Assembly: GCF_017356035.1 (NCBI RefSeq)
Contig: NZ_JAFIQX010000001.1
Coordinates: 1 to 64,000, forward strand
Direction of reading: 5' to 3'
Source of the DNA: Longitalea luteola
GTDB lineage: Bacteria > Bacteroidota > Bacteroidia > Chitinophagales > Chitinophagaceae
DNA: 64,000 bases
This document shows positions 1 to 7,512 of this stretch, piece after piece (within the stretch, counting starts at the first letter, position 1; every line of letters begins with the position of its first letter). The notes below the pieces were generated by a model. The model was not told the DNA's origin and did not search any database. It saw nothing but the letters and a program-made list of their open reading frames with translations. A program made the translations under genes and the position numbers.

Positions 1-47
1 GGATCGGGAGTTGAACCCGGGTCCGCCAGCCGGCGGATATGAATCCC
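1..47 (-). pseudogene. Broken tRNA-Met copy (3' half plus palindrome)
   Basis: This is the 3' half of the elongator tRNA-Met found intact at 92-165: the T arm and the start of the acceptor 3' strand match it. The 3' strand of the anticodon stem and the variable loop are replaced by the 16-bp palindrome TCCGCCAGCCGGCGGA at 22-37. The CAT anticodon remains next to the palindrome. The D arm and acceptor 5' strand are absent. The window edge may cut the rest. It cannot fold as a tRNA. Confidence 0.8.
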
Positions 48-56
48 ACCCCAAAT

Positions 57-84
57 AAAAAAGGCCTCACTTTCGTGAAGCCTT
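57..84 (-). terminator. Terminator after tRNA-Met
   Basis: On the minus strand a GC-rich hairpin with arms AAGGCTTCAC and GTGAGGCCTT is followed by a run of T. It begins a few bases after the end of the intact tRNA-Met. Confidence 0.75.
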
Positions 85-91
85 CTTCTAG

Positions 92-165
92 TAGCGGGAT
101 CGGGAGTTGAACCCGAGACCTTTGGGTTATGAATCCAACGCTCTAACCACCTGAGCTATCCCGCC
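92..165 (-). tRNA. tRNA-Met (elongator type, anticodon CAT)
   Basis: The 74-nt minus-strand gene folds as a complete cloverleaf: acceptor 5' strand GGCGGGA, D arm, anticodon loop ATTCATAA with CAT, variable loop AGGTC, and T arm CTCGGG-TTCAACT-CCCGA, ending in discriminator A. It lacks the C1-A72 mismatch and the three G-C anticodon-stem pairs of initiators, so it is elongator Met. A CAT-anticodon tRNA modified by TilS to read AUA (Ile) is an alternative that sequence reading alone does not exclude. It lies between two broken copies of itself. Confidence 0.93.
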
Positions 166-191
166 GTTTATTTTTAAATCGATCCGCCCTG

Positions 192-247
192 TAGCGGGAT
201 CGGGAGTTACACCGGAGTCCGCCAGCCGGCGGATATGAATCCAACGC
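192..247 (-). pseudogene. Broken tRNA-Met copy (3' half plus palindrome)
   Basis: A second broken copy of the 92-165 tRNA. The acceptor 3' strand is intact, the T loop is degenerate, the 16-bp palindrome is at 218-233, and the CAT anticodon with the upper anticodon stem follows. After about 245 the similarity stops and the D arm and acceptor 5' strand are missing. The replaced block (ACCCAAAGGT in the intact gene) is at the same tRNA positions as in the broken tRNA-fMet copies near 48 kb. Confidence 0.8.
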
Positions 248-443
248 CTCCGCTATTACTTTTATCGTGTTTGAAATAATGGGGTGCAAAAATAGAAAAA
301 ATTAGTGTTTCGGAAAATTTTTCTTAAGCAATTCTGACACAATTATTTAAGAAATAGCCATTTCGGTGCTTTTTTCATGCCCACCAACGGATGGAACCCG
401 CTTTCATCGTATCGAAAACCCAACGACGTGGCCCCAATTACAG

Positions 444-492
444 CGAACAACTTTGAACTTAAAACTTAAATCTTTGAACTCCGAACCCTTAT
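444..492. repeat. 7-bp-period tract, word CTTTGAA/CTTAAAA
   Basis: Seven consecutive 7-mers in register: CGAACAA, CTTTGAA, CTTAAAA, CTTAAAT, CTTTGAA, CTCCGAA, CCCTTAT. It lies in the gene-free stretch between the tRNA locus and the helicase remnant. The only ORF across it (366-575) looks spurious. Confidence 0.6.
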
Positions 493-541
493 CCACATTT
501 CTTGTTCAAATTACAAAAATCGGCCATCTTCGCATCCGGTT

Positions 542-568
542 AAAGGCTTCCGTGCTGAAGCCTTTTTA
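542..568 (+). terminator. Orphan hairpin terminator
   Basis: AAAGGCTTC and GAAGCCTTT pair across a 6-nt loop and are followed by TT. No gene on the + strand ends just upstream, so it may be left over from a lost gene or insulate the helicase remnant. The stem resembles the tRNA terminators in this window. Confidence 0.5.
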
Positions 569-585
569 TATTTAATTTCGGTCTT

Positions 586-1905
586 ATGGCAAAGTCAGGT
601 CGGGGTAAACAGCAATTGACAGATCAACAAACGGCTATCATTCATTCCAAAGGCGATCTCCGCATCAATGCAGTTGCTGGTTCAGGTAAAACAACTACTA
701 TCATTGAATACGCGGCTTCACGTCCTTCCAATGCCCGCATCCTGTACCTCGCCTTCAATAAATCAGTAAAATTAGAGGCCACCCGCAAATTTGCCGAATA
801 CGGTTTAACCAATACAAAGGTCGAAACAGCCCATTCCCTTGCTTATAAACATATCGTCTTTAAACATAATTATAAGGTAAAAGCACAGGGCTATAAGAAC
901 AGTGAAATATGTCAACTGTTAAGTATTCGCGGCAATGGGGAAAAACATGCTGAATTTGTAATTGCCAATCATATCAGCAAATTCGTTGCTTACTTCTGTA
1001 ACAGCGACAAAGCCAAAGTGCAGGACCTGAATTACCTCGATACCATCGTTGATCCCAATGCCAGGTCTTTTGTACGCTCTTTTTATAAGCTCATCGAGGA
1101 TGGTACCCGTTTGCTGCTCGCTAAAACGGACAGGAATGAAATAGAGATCACCCACGATTTCTACCTGAAGAAATTTCAATTGTCTAATCCCGCGTTGCCT
1201 TACGATTACATCCTCTTCGATGAAGCGCAGGACGCTTCTGCTGCCATGCTCGACGTTTTCATGAAGCAAAAAGCGACCAAGGTGATCGTTGGCGACACGC
1301 ATCAGCAGATCTATGCCTGGCGGCATGCCGTTAATTCGTTAGACAAAGCCAATTACCATACTCTACAGTTGTCTACCAGTTTTCGATTTACACAGGATAT
1401 TGCCAACCTGGCTACTGCTGTTCTCACCTGGAAAGATCACCTGTTCGACTGTAAACCGGTTGCCATTACTGGTAAAGGAACCGGCAAGAACGAACTGGTG
1501 AAGGCAACGATTGCCCGTACGAACCTGGGCCTGCTGCTTAAGGCGATCGACTTTATTACCGACAATCCCAAAGTGAAGCACATTTACTTTGAAGGTAATA
1601 TCAGTTCCTATACCTATGCCGATGATGGCGCTTCGCTTTATGATGTATTGAGTTTATACAATGGTAACCGGGATCGAATCCGCGACGAATTGGTAGGTTC
1701 TATGAATGATATCGATGAACTGGAAGAATATGTGGAAAAAACAGAAGACCACCAGCTGGCTACCATGATCGAAATCGTTCGGGAATATGGTAATGAAGTG
1801 CATGGCATCATCAAATCCCTGAAAGAACTGCATACCGGCGATGAAAATCGAAGCAAAGCAGAAATGATCTTTTCTACCGTTCACCGCTCCATATGTGCTG
1901 CATAG
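586..1905 (+). pseudogene. Truncated UvrD/FBH1-like superfamily 1 helicase
   Basis: The 439-aa product is the N-terminal two thirds of an SF1A DNA helicase. Visible parts are the Q-motif region LTDQQTAII, the Walker A loop AVAGSGKTTT near residue 28, Walker B DEAQDA near residue 211, and motif III GDTHQQIYAWR near 233. The overall layout is closest to the bacterial FBH1-like group. In the family, motif V reads roughly T-V-H-x-x-K-G-x-E. Here the protein ends as FSTVHRSICAA and stops, just before the catalytic KG-E and all of motif VI. The next 60 bases hold the TetR promoter. Helicase activity is therefore unlikely. I read it as a gene cut by a deletion or insertion near 1890. The start ATG and upstream region look normal. 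Confidence 0.8.
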
Positions 1906-1933
1906 ATACACCCAAAAGAAATATTTGGCAGAT

Positions 1934-1949
1934 TATACCAATCGGTATA
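1934..1949. promoter_or_regulatory. TetR operator, copy 1
   Basis: Palindrome TATACCAATCGGTATA differs by one base from the perfect palindrome at 2571-2586. It overlaps the -7 box TATTTTTG (1948-1955) of the TetR gene, so binding would block that gene's own transcription. The -7 box ends 7 nt before the ATG. Confidence 0.75.
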
Positions 1950-1962
1950 TTTTTGTGGTGTT

Positions 1963-2550
1963 ATGACAAAAGCAGAGCGTACAAGACATTTTATCGTTGA
2001 AAAAGCGGCCCCGATCATAAATAAGAAAGGAATGGCCGGTACTTCTATCAATGATATTGTTGAAGCTACGAGGCTTACCAAGGGTAGTGTTTACGGCAAT
2101 TTTGAAAGTAAAGACGAGATCTGCCTGGAAGCTTTTGATTACCTGGCAAAAAGGGTAGGGGCCGCTATGGTAATGGCCATGTCCCGTGCAAATTCGAACA
2201 GGGACAAACTGTTTGCTCTTTTCGAATATTATCTTGCGGTCGTTTCTCAGGAAAACACTTATGGTTGCCCACTGTTAAATTTTGGTACCGAAGCAGATGA
2301 TACCAATCCCATCGTAAAACAGAAAGTTAATAAAGCTATCCTCGCTACAGAAAACCTGATAGCAAAAGTCGTTCGCTCAGGTATTGAAGCCGGTGAATTC
2401 AAAAGATCCTTTGATCCCGAAACCTTTTCTATAAAAGCCTTTGCGATGATCGAAGGCGGTATGTGGATCGCCCGCCTGCAGGGGAACAACAAACAATTAC
2501 AAGTAATTCTTGATTCTCTGAAGCAGGAAATTGATGACTATTGCCAATAG
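1963..2550 (+). CDS. TetR/AcrR-family transcriptional repressor
   Basis: A 195-aa DNA-binding regulator. The N-terminal helix-turn-helix (residues about 10-55) contains the family pattern GMAGTSINDIVEATRLTKGSVYGNFESKDEI. The C-terminal ligand-binding half resembles the LmrA/YxaF-type subgroup, with the conserved segment GCPLLNFGTEADDTNP. The ligand is unknown. Near-identical 16-bp palindromes lie just upstream of this gene and between it and the next SDR gene, so it probably represses itself and the dehydrogenase. The layout regulator, operator, SDR suggests a small xenobiotic or aldehyde response unit. The family assignment is firm and the target is inference. Confidence 0.9.
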   Translation: MTKAERTRHFIVEKAAPIINKKGMAGTSINDIVEATRLTKGSVYGNFESKDEICLEAFDYLAKRVGAAMVMAMSRANSNRDKLFALFEYYLAVVSQENTYGCPLLNFGTEADDTNPIVKQKVNKAILATENLIAKVVRSGIEAGEFKRSFDPETFSIKAFAMIEGGMWIARLQGNNKQLQVILDSLKQEIDDYCQ

Positions 2551-2570
2551 TCCTTTTTTTTACGCAATAA

Positions 2571-2586
2571 TATACCGATCGGTATA
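2571..2586. promoter_or_regulatory. TetR operator, copy 2 (perfect palindrome)
   Basis: TATACCGATCGGTATA is a perfect 16-bp palindrome 29 nt upstream of the SDR start at 2616. It matches the operator overlapping the TetR promoter at 15 of 16 positions. Confidence 0.75.
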
Positions 2587-2615
2587 AAATGGTCAGCTAA
2601 TTAAAAACAAACAAT

Positions 2616-3362
2616 ATGAACATTGAAAACAAAACCATCCTTATAACAGGAGGTGGTACCGGTATTGGCTTTGCTATAGCCAAAGTATTATCACTAAAAG
2701 GTAATGATCTTATTCTGGTTGGCAGAAGAGAAGATAAATTAAAAGAGGCCGTTGCCCGTTTGCCGAAGGCATCTTATATCGTTGCGGATGTTACCAATAG
2801 TACTGATGTTGAGAACCTGGTTCAACAGGTAAGTACTATATTCGGTGGTTTAGATATCCTGGTAAACAATGCCGGCGTGGTAACAGCCTATCCTCTCGAA
2901 AGTGCAGAGGGCGTTTACGAAAAAGCAAAGTTTGAAATGGACCTGAATTATCTTTCTGTAGTAAGGCTTACAGAACGCCTGTTGCCCTTGCTTAAAGCCA
3001 GTAAAGAAGCAGCTATCGTGAATATTGAATCAATTGTGTCGTATTTGCCTAACGCCGTAATAGCAACTTATAGTGCGACAAAAGCGGCCCTGCATTCCTA
3101 TTCCCAATCATTAAGACTGGTGCTACAAAGAACACATCCTCATATCCAGTTGTTCGAAGTGTTTCCGCCCTTTGTTGATACCGATATGACCAAAGGCTTC
3201 AATGCCGATAAGTTATCGCCTGATGTAGTTGCCGGGGACATTTACAACGCACTGCAAAAAAATGAATATGCCATAAGACCGGGGCTAACGAAGGAAGTAT
3301 ATCATTCATTTCTGCAGTCACCAGAGATTACTTTAAAGAGATTCAATGGGATAGAGGTTTAA
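2616..3362 (+). CDS. SDR-family oxidoreductase (DltE-like)
   Basis: A 248-aa short-chain dehydrogenase. The Rossmann cofactor loop TGGGTGIG is near residue 11, the NNAG motif near 88 and the YSATK catalytic pair near 152, with a catalytic Ser in the preceding strand (NIESIVS). An Arg after the second strand (GRREDK) suggests NADP(H) preference. Length and the C-terminal pattern fit the DltE-like group, whose substrates are mostly undefined. It sits directly behind a TetR operator and is probably the main target of the TetR gene. The exact substrate cannot be read from sequence. Confidence 0.9.
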   Translation: MNIENKTILITGGGTGIGFAIAKVLSLKGNDLILVGRREDKLKEAVARLPKASYIVADVTNSTDVENLVQQVSTIFGGLDILVNNAGVVTAYPLESAEGVYEKAKFEMDLNYLSVVRLTERLLPLLKASKEAAIVNIESIVSYLPNAVIATYSATKAALHSYSQSLRLVLQRTHPHIQLFEVFPPFVDTDMTKGFNADKLSPDVVAGDIYNALQKNEYAIRPGLTKEVYHSFLQSPEITLKRFNGIEV

Positions 3363-3447
3363 GCCAGTGAGCTTTTAAACCAAGCATCTTTGAGCTTTTA
3401 AGCCAACCCGAACAGTTCTGCAATCACCAACTTTGTGGTATCAAAAA

Positions 3448-4341
3448 ATGAATACTATGTCAAAGGTTTGGTTCATTACAGGAAGTTCCCGGGGATTGGG
3501 AAGAACCCTCACAGAGGTTGTGTTGGCAAAAGGCGATCAGGTGGCTGCTACGGCACGCCAACCGCAACAATTAGCTGAGCTCGCCGAAAAATATCCACAA
3601 CAGCTTCTGCCGCTTCCACTAGATGTTACCAGTAAAACAGCGATCGTCAATGCTGTTGAGCAAACTATTAAAAGGTTCGGCCGTATAGATGTGCTGGTGA
3701 ACAATGCCGGCTTCGGCATTATTGGCGCTGCAGAGGCATTTACCGATGAACAGGTGAGCAGTCAGCTCGAAACGAACCTGTATGCCCCTATTAACATTAC
3801 ACGGGTGGTTTTGCCTTATATGCGTAAACAGCGTAGTGGTCGTATTTTACAGATCAGTTCATTGGGCGGCCGTGTAGGTAATGCAGCCCTTTCTATTTAC
3901 CAGGCAGCTAAGTTCGGTCTTGGCGGTTTTACTGAAGCGCTGGCCAAAGAAGTTGCCCCACTGGGCATAAAGGTTACTTCAGTAGAGCCGGGCGGTTTTC
4001 GTACCGACTGGGCCGGAGCGTCTATGAGCTATGCACCTGCCGTTGAAGGTTATGAAGAATCGGTGAATAAAAGAGTTGAATTTTTTCAAAGCGGTAAATT
4101 TATACCCGTGGGTGACCCTATAAAAGCGGCGCAGGCGATGATCAGTATAACAGAACATCCACAGCCGCCGGTTCACCTCGTATTGGGCAGTGAAGCTGCT
4201 GGCTTGTTACGGCAGGCAGATGAAGACAGGAAAGCGGAATTCGAAAAATGGTTACCGGTAACTCTTTCTACTGACCATGATGCTGCCCAGAATTTCCTGG
4301 AAACGGAATATGGTAAATCGATTCTTGGCGGAAAAAGCTAA
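3448..4341 (+). CDS. SDR-family oxidoreductase
   Basis: A 297-aa short-chain dehydrogenase in a different subgroup from its neighbour. It has cofactor loop GSSRGLGR near residue 12, NNAGFG near 87 and catalytic YQAAK near 152, with the Ser in LQISSLGG. An Arg in ATARQPQ suggests NADP(H). I start at ATG 3448; an in-frame TTG lies 15 nt upstream and a second ATG is at 3457. There is a 106-nt gap after the first SDR, containing the near-promoter sequence CAACTTTG. An AraC-type regulator follows 32 nt downstream and may be co-transcribed. The substrate is unknown. Confidence 0.9.
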   Translation: MNTMSKVWFITGSSRGLGRTLTEVVLAKGDQVAATARQPQQLAELAEKYPQQLLPLPLDVTSKTAIVNAVEQTIKRFGRIDVLVNNAGFGIIGAAEAFTDEQVSSQLETNLYAPINITRVVLPYMRKQRSGRILQISSLGGRVGNAALSIYQAAKFGLGGFTEALAKEVAPLGIKVTSVEPGGFRTDWAGASMSYAPAVEGYEESVNKRVEFFQSGKFIPVGDPIKAAQAMISITEHPQPPVHLVLGSEAAGLLRQADEDRKAEFEKWLPVTLSTDHDAAQNFLETEYGKSILGGKS

Positions 4342-4373
4342 ACTTTGTTGTAAAGAAGAAATAATCTGATACT

Positions 4374-5171
4374 ATGGCCCAACCGCCGTCAAAACCTGAA
4401 ATTGTTTACTCCTGCTACTACAAAACAAGTCGCGGGGGTGAACAATTTATTCAGGACCATGTCTTCAGTTACCAGATAGCTGGTACCCTTACGATAAATG
4501 ATGGCAGGAGCGATCACCGGTTTCTGCCCGGTGATTTCCGTTTCATTAAAAGAAATCAACTGGCCAAGTTCCTAAAGCAGCCACCCGAAGGCGGCGAGTT
4601 TAGATCCATTTCCATTTACATCGACCAGCAAACACTGCGCGATATGGCCAGGGAATATGGGTATGCTGCCACCAAAGAGCAAATAGCTGTTTCGATAATG
4701 AAGCTCGATCCTCATCCGCTGTACAAAACGTATATGGATTCATTGATCCCTTATGCAGGATTGCCGCCCGAAGAAAATGAAGCATTGTTGTCATTAAAAG
4801 TAAGAGAAGCGGTATTGCTGTTACTTCGTGATCAGCCGGCTCTAAAGAATGTGTTGTTCGATTTTTCAGAACCAGGCAAGATCGATCTCGAAGCATTCAT
4901 GCTTACCAATTATCAGTTCAATGTGGGCCTGAGCCGGTTTGCTTACCTCACGGGCAGAAGCCTGGCCACTTTTAAACGTGACTTTGAAAAGATCTTTCAT
5001 ACGTCCCCCGGCAACTGGTTGTTGCAGAAGAGACTGCAGGAAGCCCATTATCTCATCAAAGAAAAAGGAAGCAAACCTTCCGATGTATACCTGGAAGTTG
5101 GTTTTGAAGACCTGTCGCATTTTTCCCATGCATTTAAAAATGCGTTTGGAGTGGCGCCTTCTAAAATATAG
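4374..5171 (+). CDS. AraC-family transcriptional regulator
   Basis: A 265-aa regulator. The N-terminal half (residues 15-150) is a cupin-like sensing domain of the ExsA/YesN type (SYQIAGTLTINDGR). The C-terminal 95 residues hold the two helix-turn-helix units, with FAYLTGRSLATFKRDFEKIF and the family signature YLEVGFEDLSHFSHAFKNAFGVAPS. It follows the second SDR by 32 nt on the same strand, so it probably controls that gene or the local cluster. The effector is unknown. Confidence 0.9.
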   Translation: MAQPPSKPEIVYSCYYKTSRGGEQFIQDHVFSYQIAGTLTINDGRSDHRFLPGDFRFIKRNQLAKFLKQPPEGGEFRSISIYIDQQTLRDMAREYGYAATKEQIAVSIMKLDPHPLYKTYMDSLIPYAGLPPEENEALLSLKVREAVLLLLRDQPALKNVLFDFSEPGKIDLEAFMLTNYQFNVGLSRFAYLTGRSLATFKRDFEKIFHTSPGNWLLQKRLQEAHYLIKEKGSKPSDVYLEVGFEDLSHFSHAFKNAFGVAPSKI

Positions 5172-5227
5172 ATTACCGGTATACGTCCTGCCAAAGACAC
5201 CATGTTCTCATTTTAAGGATCCCTCGA

Positions 5228-5389
5228 ATGCGCGCCTGGATACATTTAAAATCTATCTGGGGCGGAACCGTCATTTACGGTGGTATCATTCTGCTTGTCC
5301 TTATTGCTATCTCCGTCCACCCTGAAATTGTTCCTTACAAATCGAAAGTTCAGTTATTGACGAAAAAGCCATTTATCAGAGTGGTATAA
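5228..5389 (+). CDS. Possible small membrane protein, 53 aa
   Basis: A short ORF from ATG 5228 with one clear hydrophobic segment (GGTVIYGGIILLVLIAISV, residues about 12-30) followed by a basic tail. It fits a one-pass membrane peptide, or the leftover N-terminus of a larger membrane-anchored protein. There is no strong ribosome site or promoter, and it may be chance. Confidence 0.3.
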   Translation: MRAWIHLKSIWGGTVIYGGIILLVLIAISVHPEIVPYKSKVQLLTKKPFIRVV

Positions 5390-5414
5390 ATGTATTACCT
5401 GGTACCAGGTTCAT

Positions 5415-6413
5415 TTAGTCAAAACTCGACACACGTAATTTCTTTCCTTTCTCTGAAAAAGAATTCCCTTTTGCCTTTAAAGTTTGCTGCTGCGTTTGCT
5501 CATCGTTCAACAGCTTATCCATGTATGACTTCACAAGAGCAGGAGAGGCGGTAACCGGTTTACCACTGATAATGGCTTCGGTAGCATAAGAGTGCAGCAG
5601 GCTTGGATATTGTTGAATGAACAGGTCGTGGGTTGCAAACATATCGCAGCCCAATACCTTATTGCCTGTTACTACCACTACACCAATCACCCGGCGGTCT
5701 GTACCAAATTTGTTTTTAAAGTGGCTAATATATTGTTCGAGCTTTTTACTGAATTCAGCGGAGTTGGTAATGGCGGTGTAGGTTTTAGTGCTGGTGTTGG
5801 TTTTATTGTTGGTATTGATCTCATCAACTTTTTCCCATACTTTGCCCTGGTCTTTTTCTTTTTCCACTACTTTGCGTAAGCCCATGCTGCCTTTATTATA
5901 ATATCCCTTAAACTCAGCAGGAGCGGCAGCTGCGCCATTAGGGGTATAACTACGCGACACGCTACTGGTTCTGTCACCGGCCGACCAGCGGCCGCTTTCC
6001 ACGCAAAATACCGGCAGCTCTTTCTTGCCACTTTTAGGTTGTAGGAGGAGGTCCTTGTTGATGATCCTGTCCTGTTTGCCACCTTTGACAACATCGCCCG
6101 TTATCACGATGATGGTATCAGTTGAGATGTTCTCGATCCGGAGCTTGTTCACATCTCCGCTATTGCTGTTCTCAGTGATCTTTACTTTGTTTTTGGCAAT
6201 CGCTTCCTGCAAGGTCATGTATTTACCAATGCTTTTGAATTCACTGGTAAAGCTTTCTTTGGCATAAATGGGATACAAACGAAGGTTTTGATAGGTGAAG
6301 GTTTGGGTGGTTGTGCCGGTTTGCAGGTAATCCACCTCCAGGTTGCGGTAAGTGTATTGCGACAGAACAATACAAGGCAGCGCCAATAGTATGGCCAGGG
6401 TTATATGTTTCAT
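5415..6413 (-). CDS. Secreted ARPP-1 domain protein
   Basis: The 332-aa protein has a cleavable signal peptide (MKHITLAILLALPCIVLS, cleavage near residue 18). The rest matches the ARPP-1 domain pattern: LRLYPIYAKESF, TLQEAIAKNKVKITE, then a core containing ITGDVVKGGKQDR and PVFCVESGRW. This family is found in predicted periplasmic or surface proteins, and its biochemical role is not established. The C-terminal third (residues 190-330) includes a Thr/Asn-rich linker and a helical end. It has no operon partner: both sides are gene-free or convergent. Confidence 0.8.
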   Translation of the reverse strand: MKHITLAILLALPCIVLSQYTYRNLEVDYLQTGTTTQTFTYQNLRLYPIYAKESFTSEFKSIGKYMTLQEAIAKNKVKITENSNSGDVNKLRIENISTDTIIVITGDVVKGGKQDRIINKDLLLQPKSGKKELPVFCVESGRWSAGDRTSSVSRSYTPNGAAAAPAEFKGYYNKGSMGLRKVVEKEKDQGKVWEKVDEINTNNKTNTSTKTYTAITNSAEFSKKLEQYISHFKNKFGTDRRVIGVVVVTGNKVLGCDMFATHDLFIQQYPSLLHSYATEAIISGKPVTASPALVKSYMDKLLNDEQTQQQTLKAKGNSFSEKGKKLRVSSFD

Positions 6414-6624
6414 ACATCAAAAGGGTTTGTACAATGGGATGCCCGACGGCAGGCACTACATAAAATATACAGTCAAGGTTTTGTTAAAGGAGGACGCTTC
6501 GTAATATTACGATAACAGGTGTTCGTTATTGTAAGAAAATACAGGTTCCAAAATTTACTGTAAAGAAAGAGTAGAATTGCATCATACTTGGAATATAATT
6601 TGTAATAAAAGAAGCAGGATATTC

Positions 6625-6693
6625 AAAGGATATTGGATTTAACCGGGGGCGTTATTTTTATCTGGCCCCCTCTTTTCAAAACTAATATCCTTT
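6625..6693. ncRNA. Nested hairpin, possible structured RNA
   Basis: An outer 12-bp stem (AAAGGATATTGG at 6625-6636 with CTAATATCCTTT at 6682-6693, one G-U) encloses a 6-bp GC stem (GGGGGC at 6645 with GCCCCC at 6665). It lies in the middle of a 697-nt gene-free stretch (6414-7110). It could be a small RNA, a leader element or an old transposon end. No gene is tied to it. Confidence 0.35.
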
Positions 6694-6790
6694 CAAAATA
6701 TATACGCTTACTTCCTGGATCCGTACCCGCATCATGACCGAACCTTGGTTAATAGCCGGGCATGATGAATGAACCGTTTTTTATTGCTTG

Positions 6791-6807
6791 ATCCGCCAAT
6801 AGCGGAT
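6791..6807. repeat. Short GC palindrome ATCCGC-n5-GCGGAT
   Basis: Palindrome with a CAATA loop, related to the 16-bp element in the broken tRNAs (TCCGCC...GGCGGA). It is in the gene-free stretch 6414-7110, together with a second palindrome CGCCAATTGGCG near 6935. Apart from these and the nested hairpin at 6625, I see no gene there. Confidence 0.45.
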
Positions 6808-7110
6808 ACGTGCGAAACGCTGAATCTGTTTTTAGCAGACAAGCGTATTGCGCTCCCTGTGCTGCATGTCGCTCGCAGCCGCAACTTCGTTTAACCTTGC
6901 TATGAAAATTTTTAATACCCGAATATAGAGGTCACGCCAATTGGCGGGACTTTTTACTTTATGCTGCATACCTCATTAGCGTTAAGCTCATCTTATTTAC
7001 CACCCGCTAAAAGGAAGTGCTTATTATCCTGAAAATAAAAAAGGCAGAAAAGATCAAACGCTGGCTAATGAATAATTTGCTTAATGTGTAGTAACGTTTA
7101 AAAAAAACGG

Positions 7111-7341
7111 ATGCCTTATTTTATTATAACGGTAAAAGAGAGCAAAGCAGGCGCCAGGCGGCGCAGGAAGCTGGTGGTAGCTTCGAAAACAAAACCGGAA
7201 GCCATGATATGCTTTCAGGATATGTGCCGGGGTACCGGCTTTTTACCTGATTATACTTCGCTGAACGAGATCTCGCCGCTCCGGTATAGTAAGATCGTAG
7301 GAACTTTATTAGGAAGAAAGATAGATATTCGCGCAGCGTAA
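7111..7341 (+). CDS. Small basic hypothetical protein, 76 aa
   Basis: I do not recognise this protein. It is 76 aa and basic, with an Arg/Lys cluster (GARRRRKLVVASK, residues 14-26) and a mixed alpha/beta look. It starts at an ATG after an A-rich stretch. Base composition and codon use resemble neighbouring genes, so it is probably real. It stands alone between a gene-free region and the convergent aminotransferase. Confidence 0.5.
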   Translation: MPYFIITVKESKAGARRRRKLVVASKTKPEAMICFQDMCRGTGFLPDYTSLNEISPLRYSKIVGTLLGRKIDIRAA

Positions 7342-7453
7342 AAATGTGAATGTTAAAGTCCCGATAACACGTCTTTCCATACGCGCTTAGACAATGAAAT
7401 TACCAAATGGAATCATTATGATAAACCATCTGATCTCCGACAACAGTTTAGTC

Positions 7454-7490
7454 ACAAAAAAAGGCCGCTCCGCCAGGCGGAACAACCTTA
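7454..7490 (-). terminator. Terminator of the aminotransferase gene
   Basis: Minus-strand hairpin with arms AAGGTTGTTCCGCC and CGGAGCGGCCTT followed by a T run. The centre contains TCCGCCAGGCGGA (7469-7481), another member of the TCCGCC/GGCGGA palindrome family. Confidence 0.75.
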
Positions 7491-7512
7491 GGTGGTATAC
7501 GTACTAGTTAGG

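Noticed and set aside
366-575. 69-aa ORF as a gene
   Set aside because: It runs through a 7-bp repeat tract, has no recognisable domain, and its composition follows the repeat words.
3362-3410. Period-7 tract after the first SDR gene
   Set aside because: GAGCTTTTAA recurs after 23 bp, which is not a multiple of 7; too weak to list with the other tracts.
4939-5325. 128-aa ORF overlapping the AraC gene
   Set aside because: Mostly an out-of-frame reading of the conserved AraC helix-turn-helix region.
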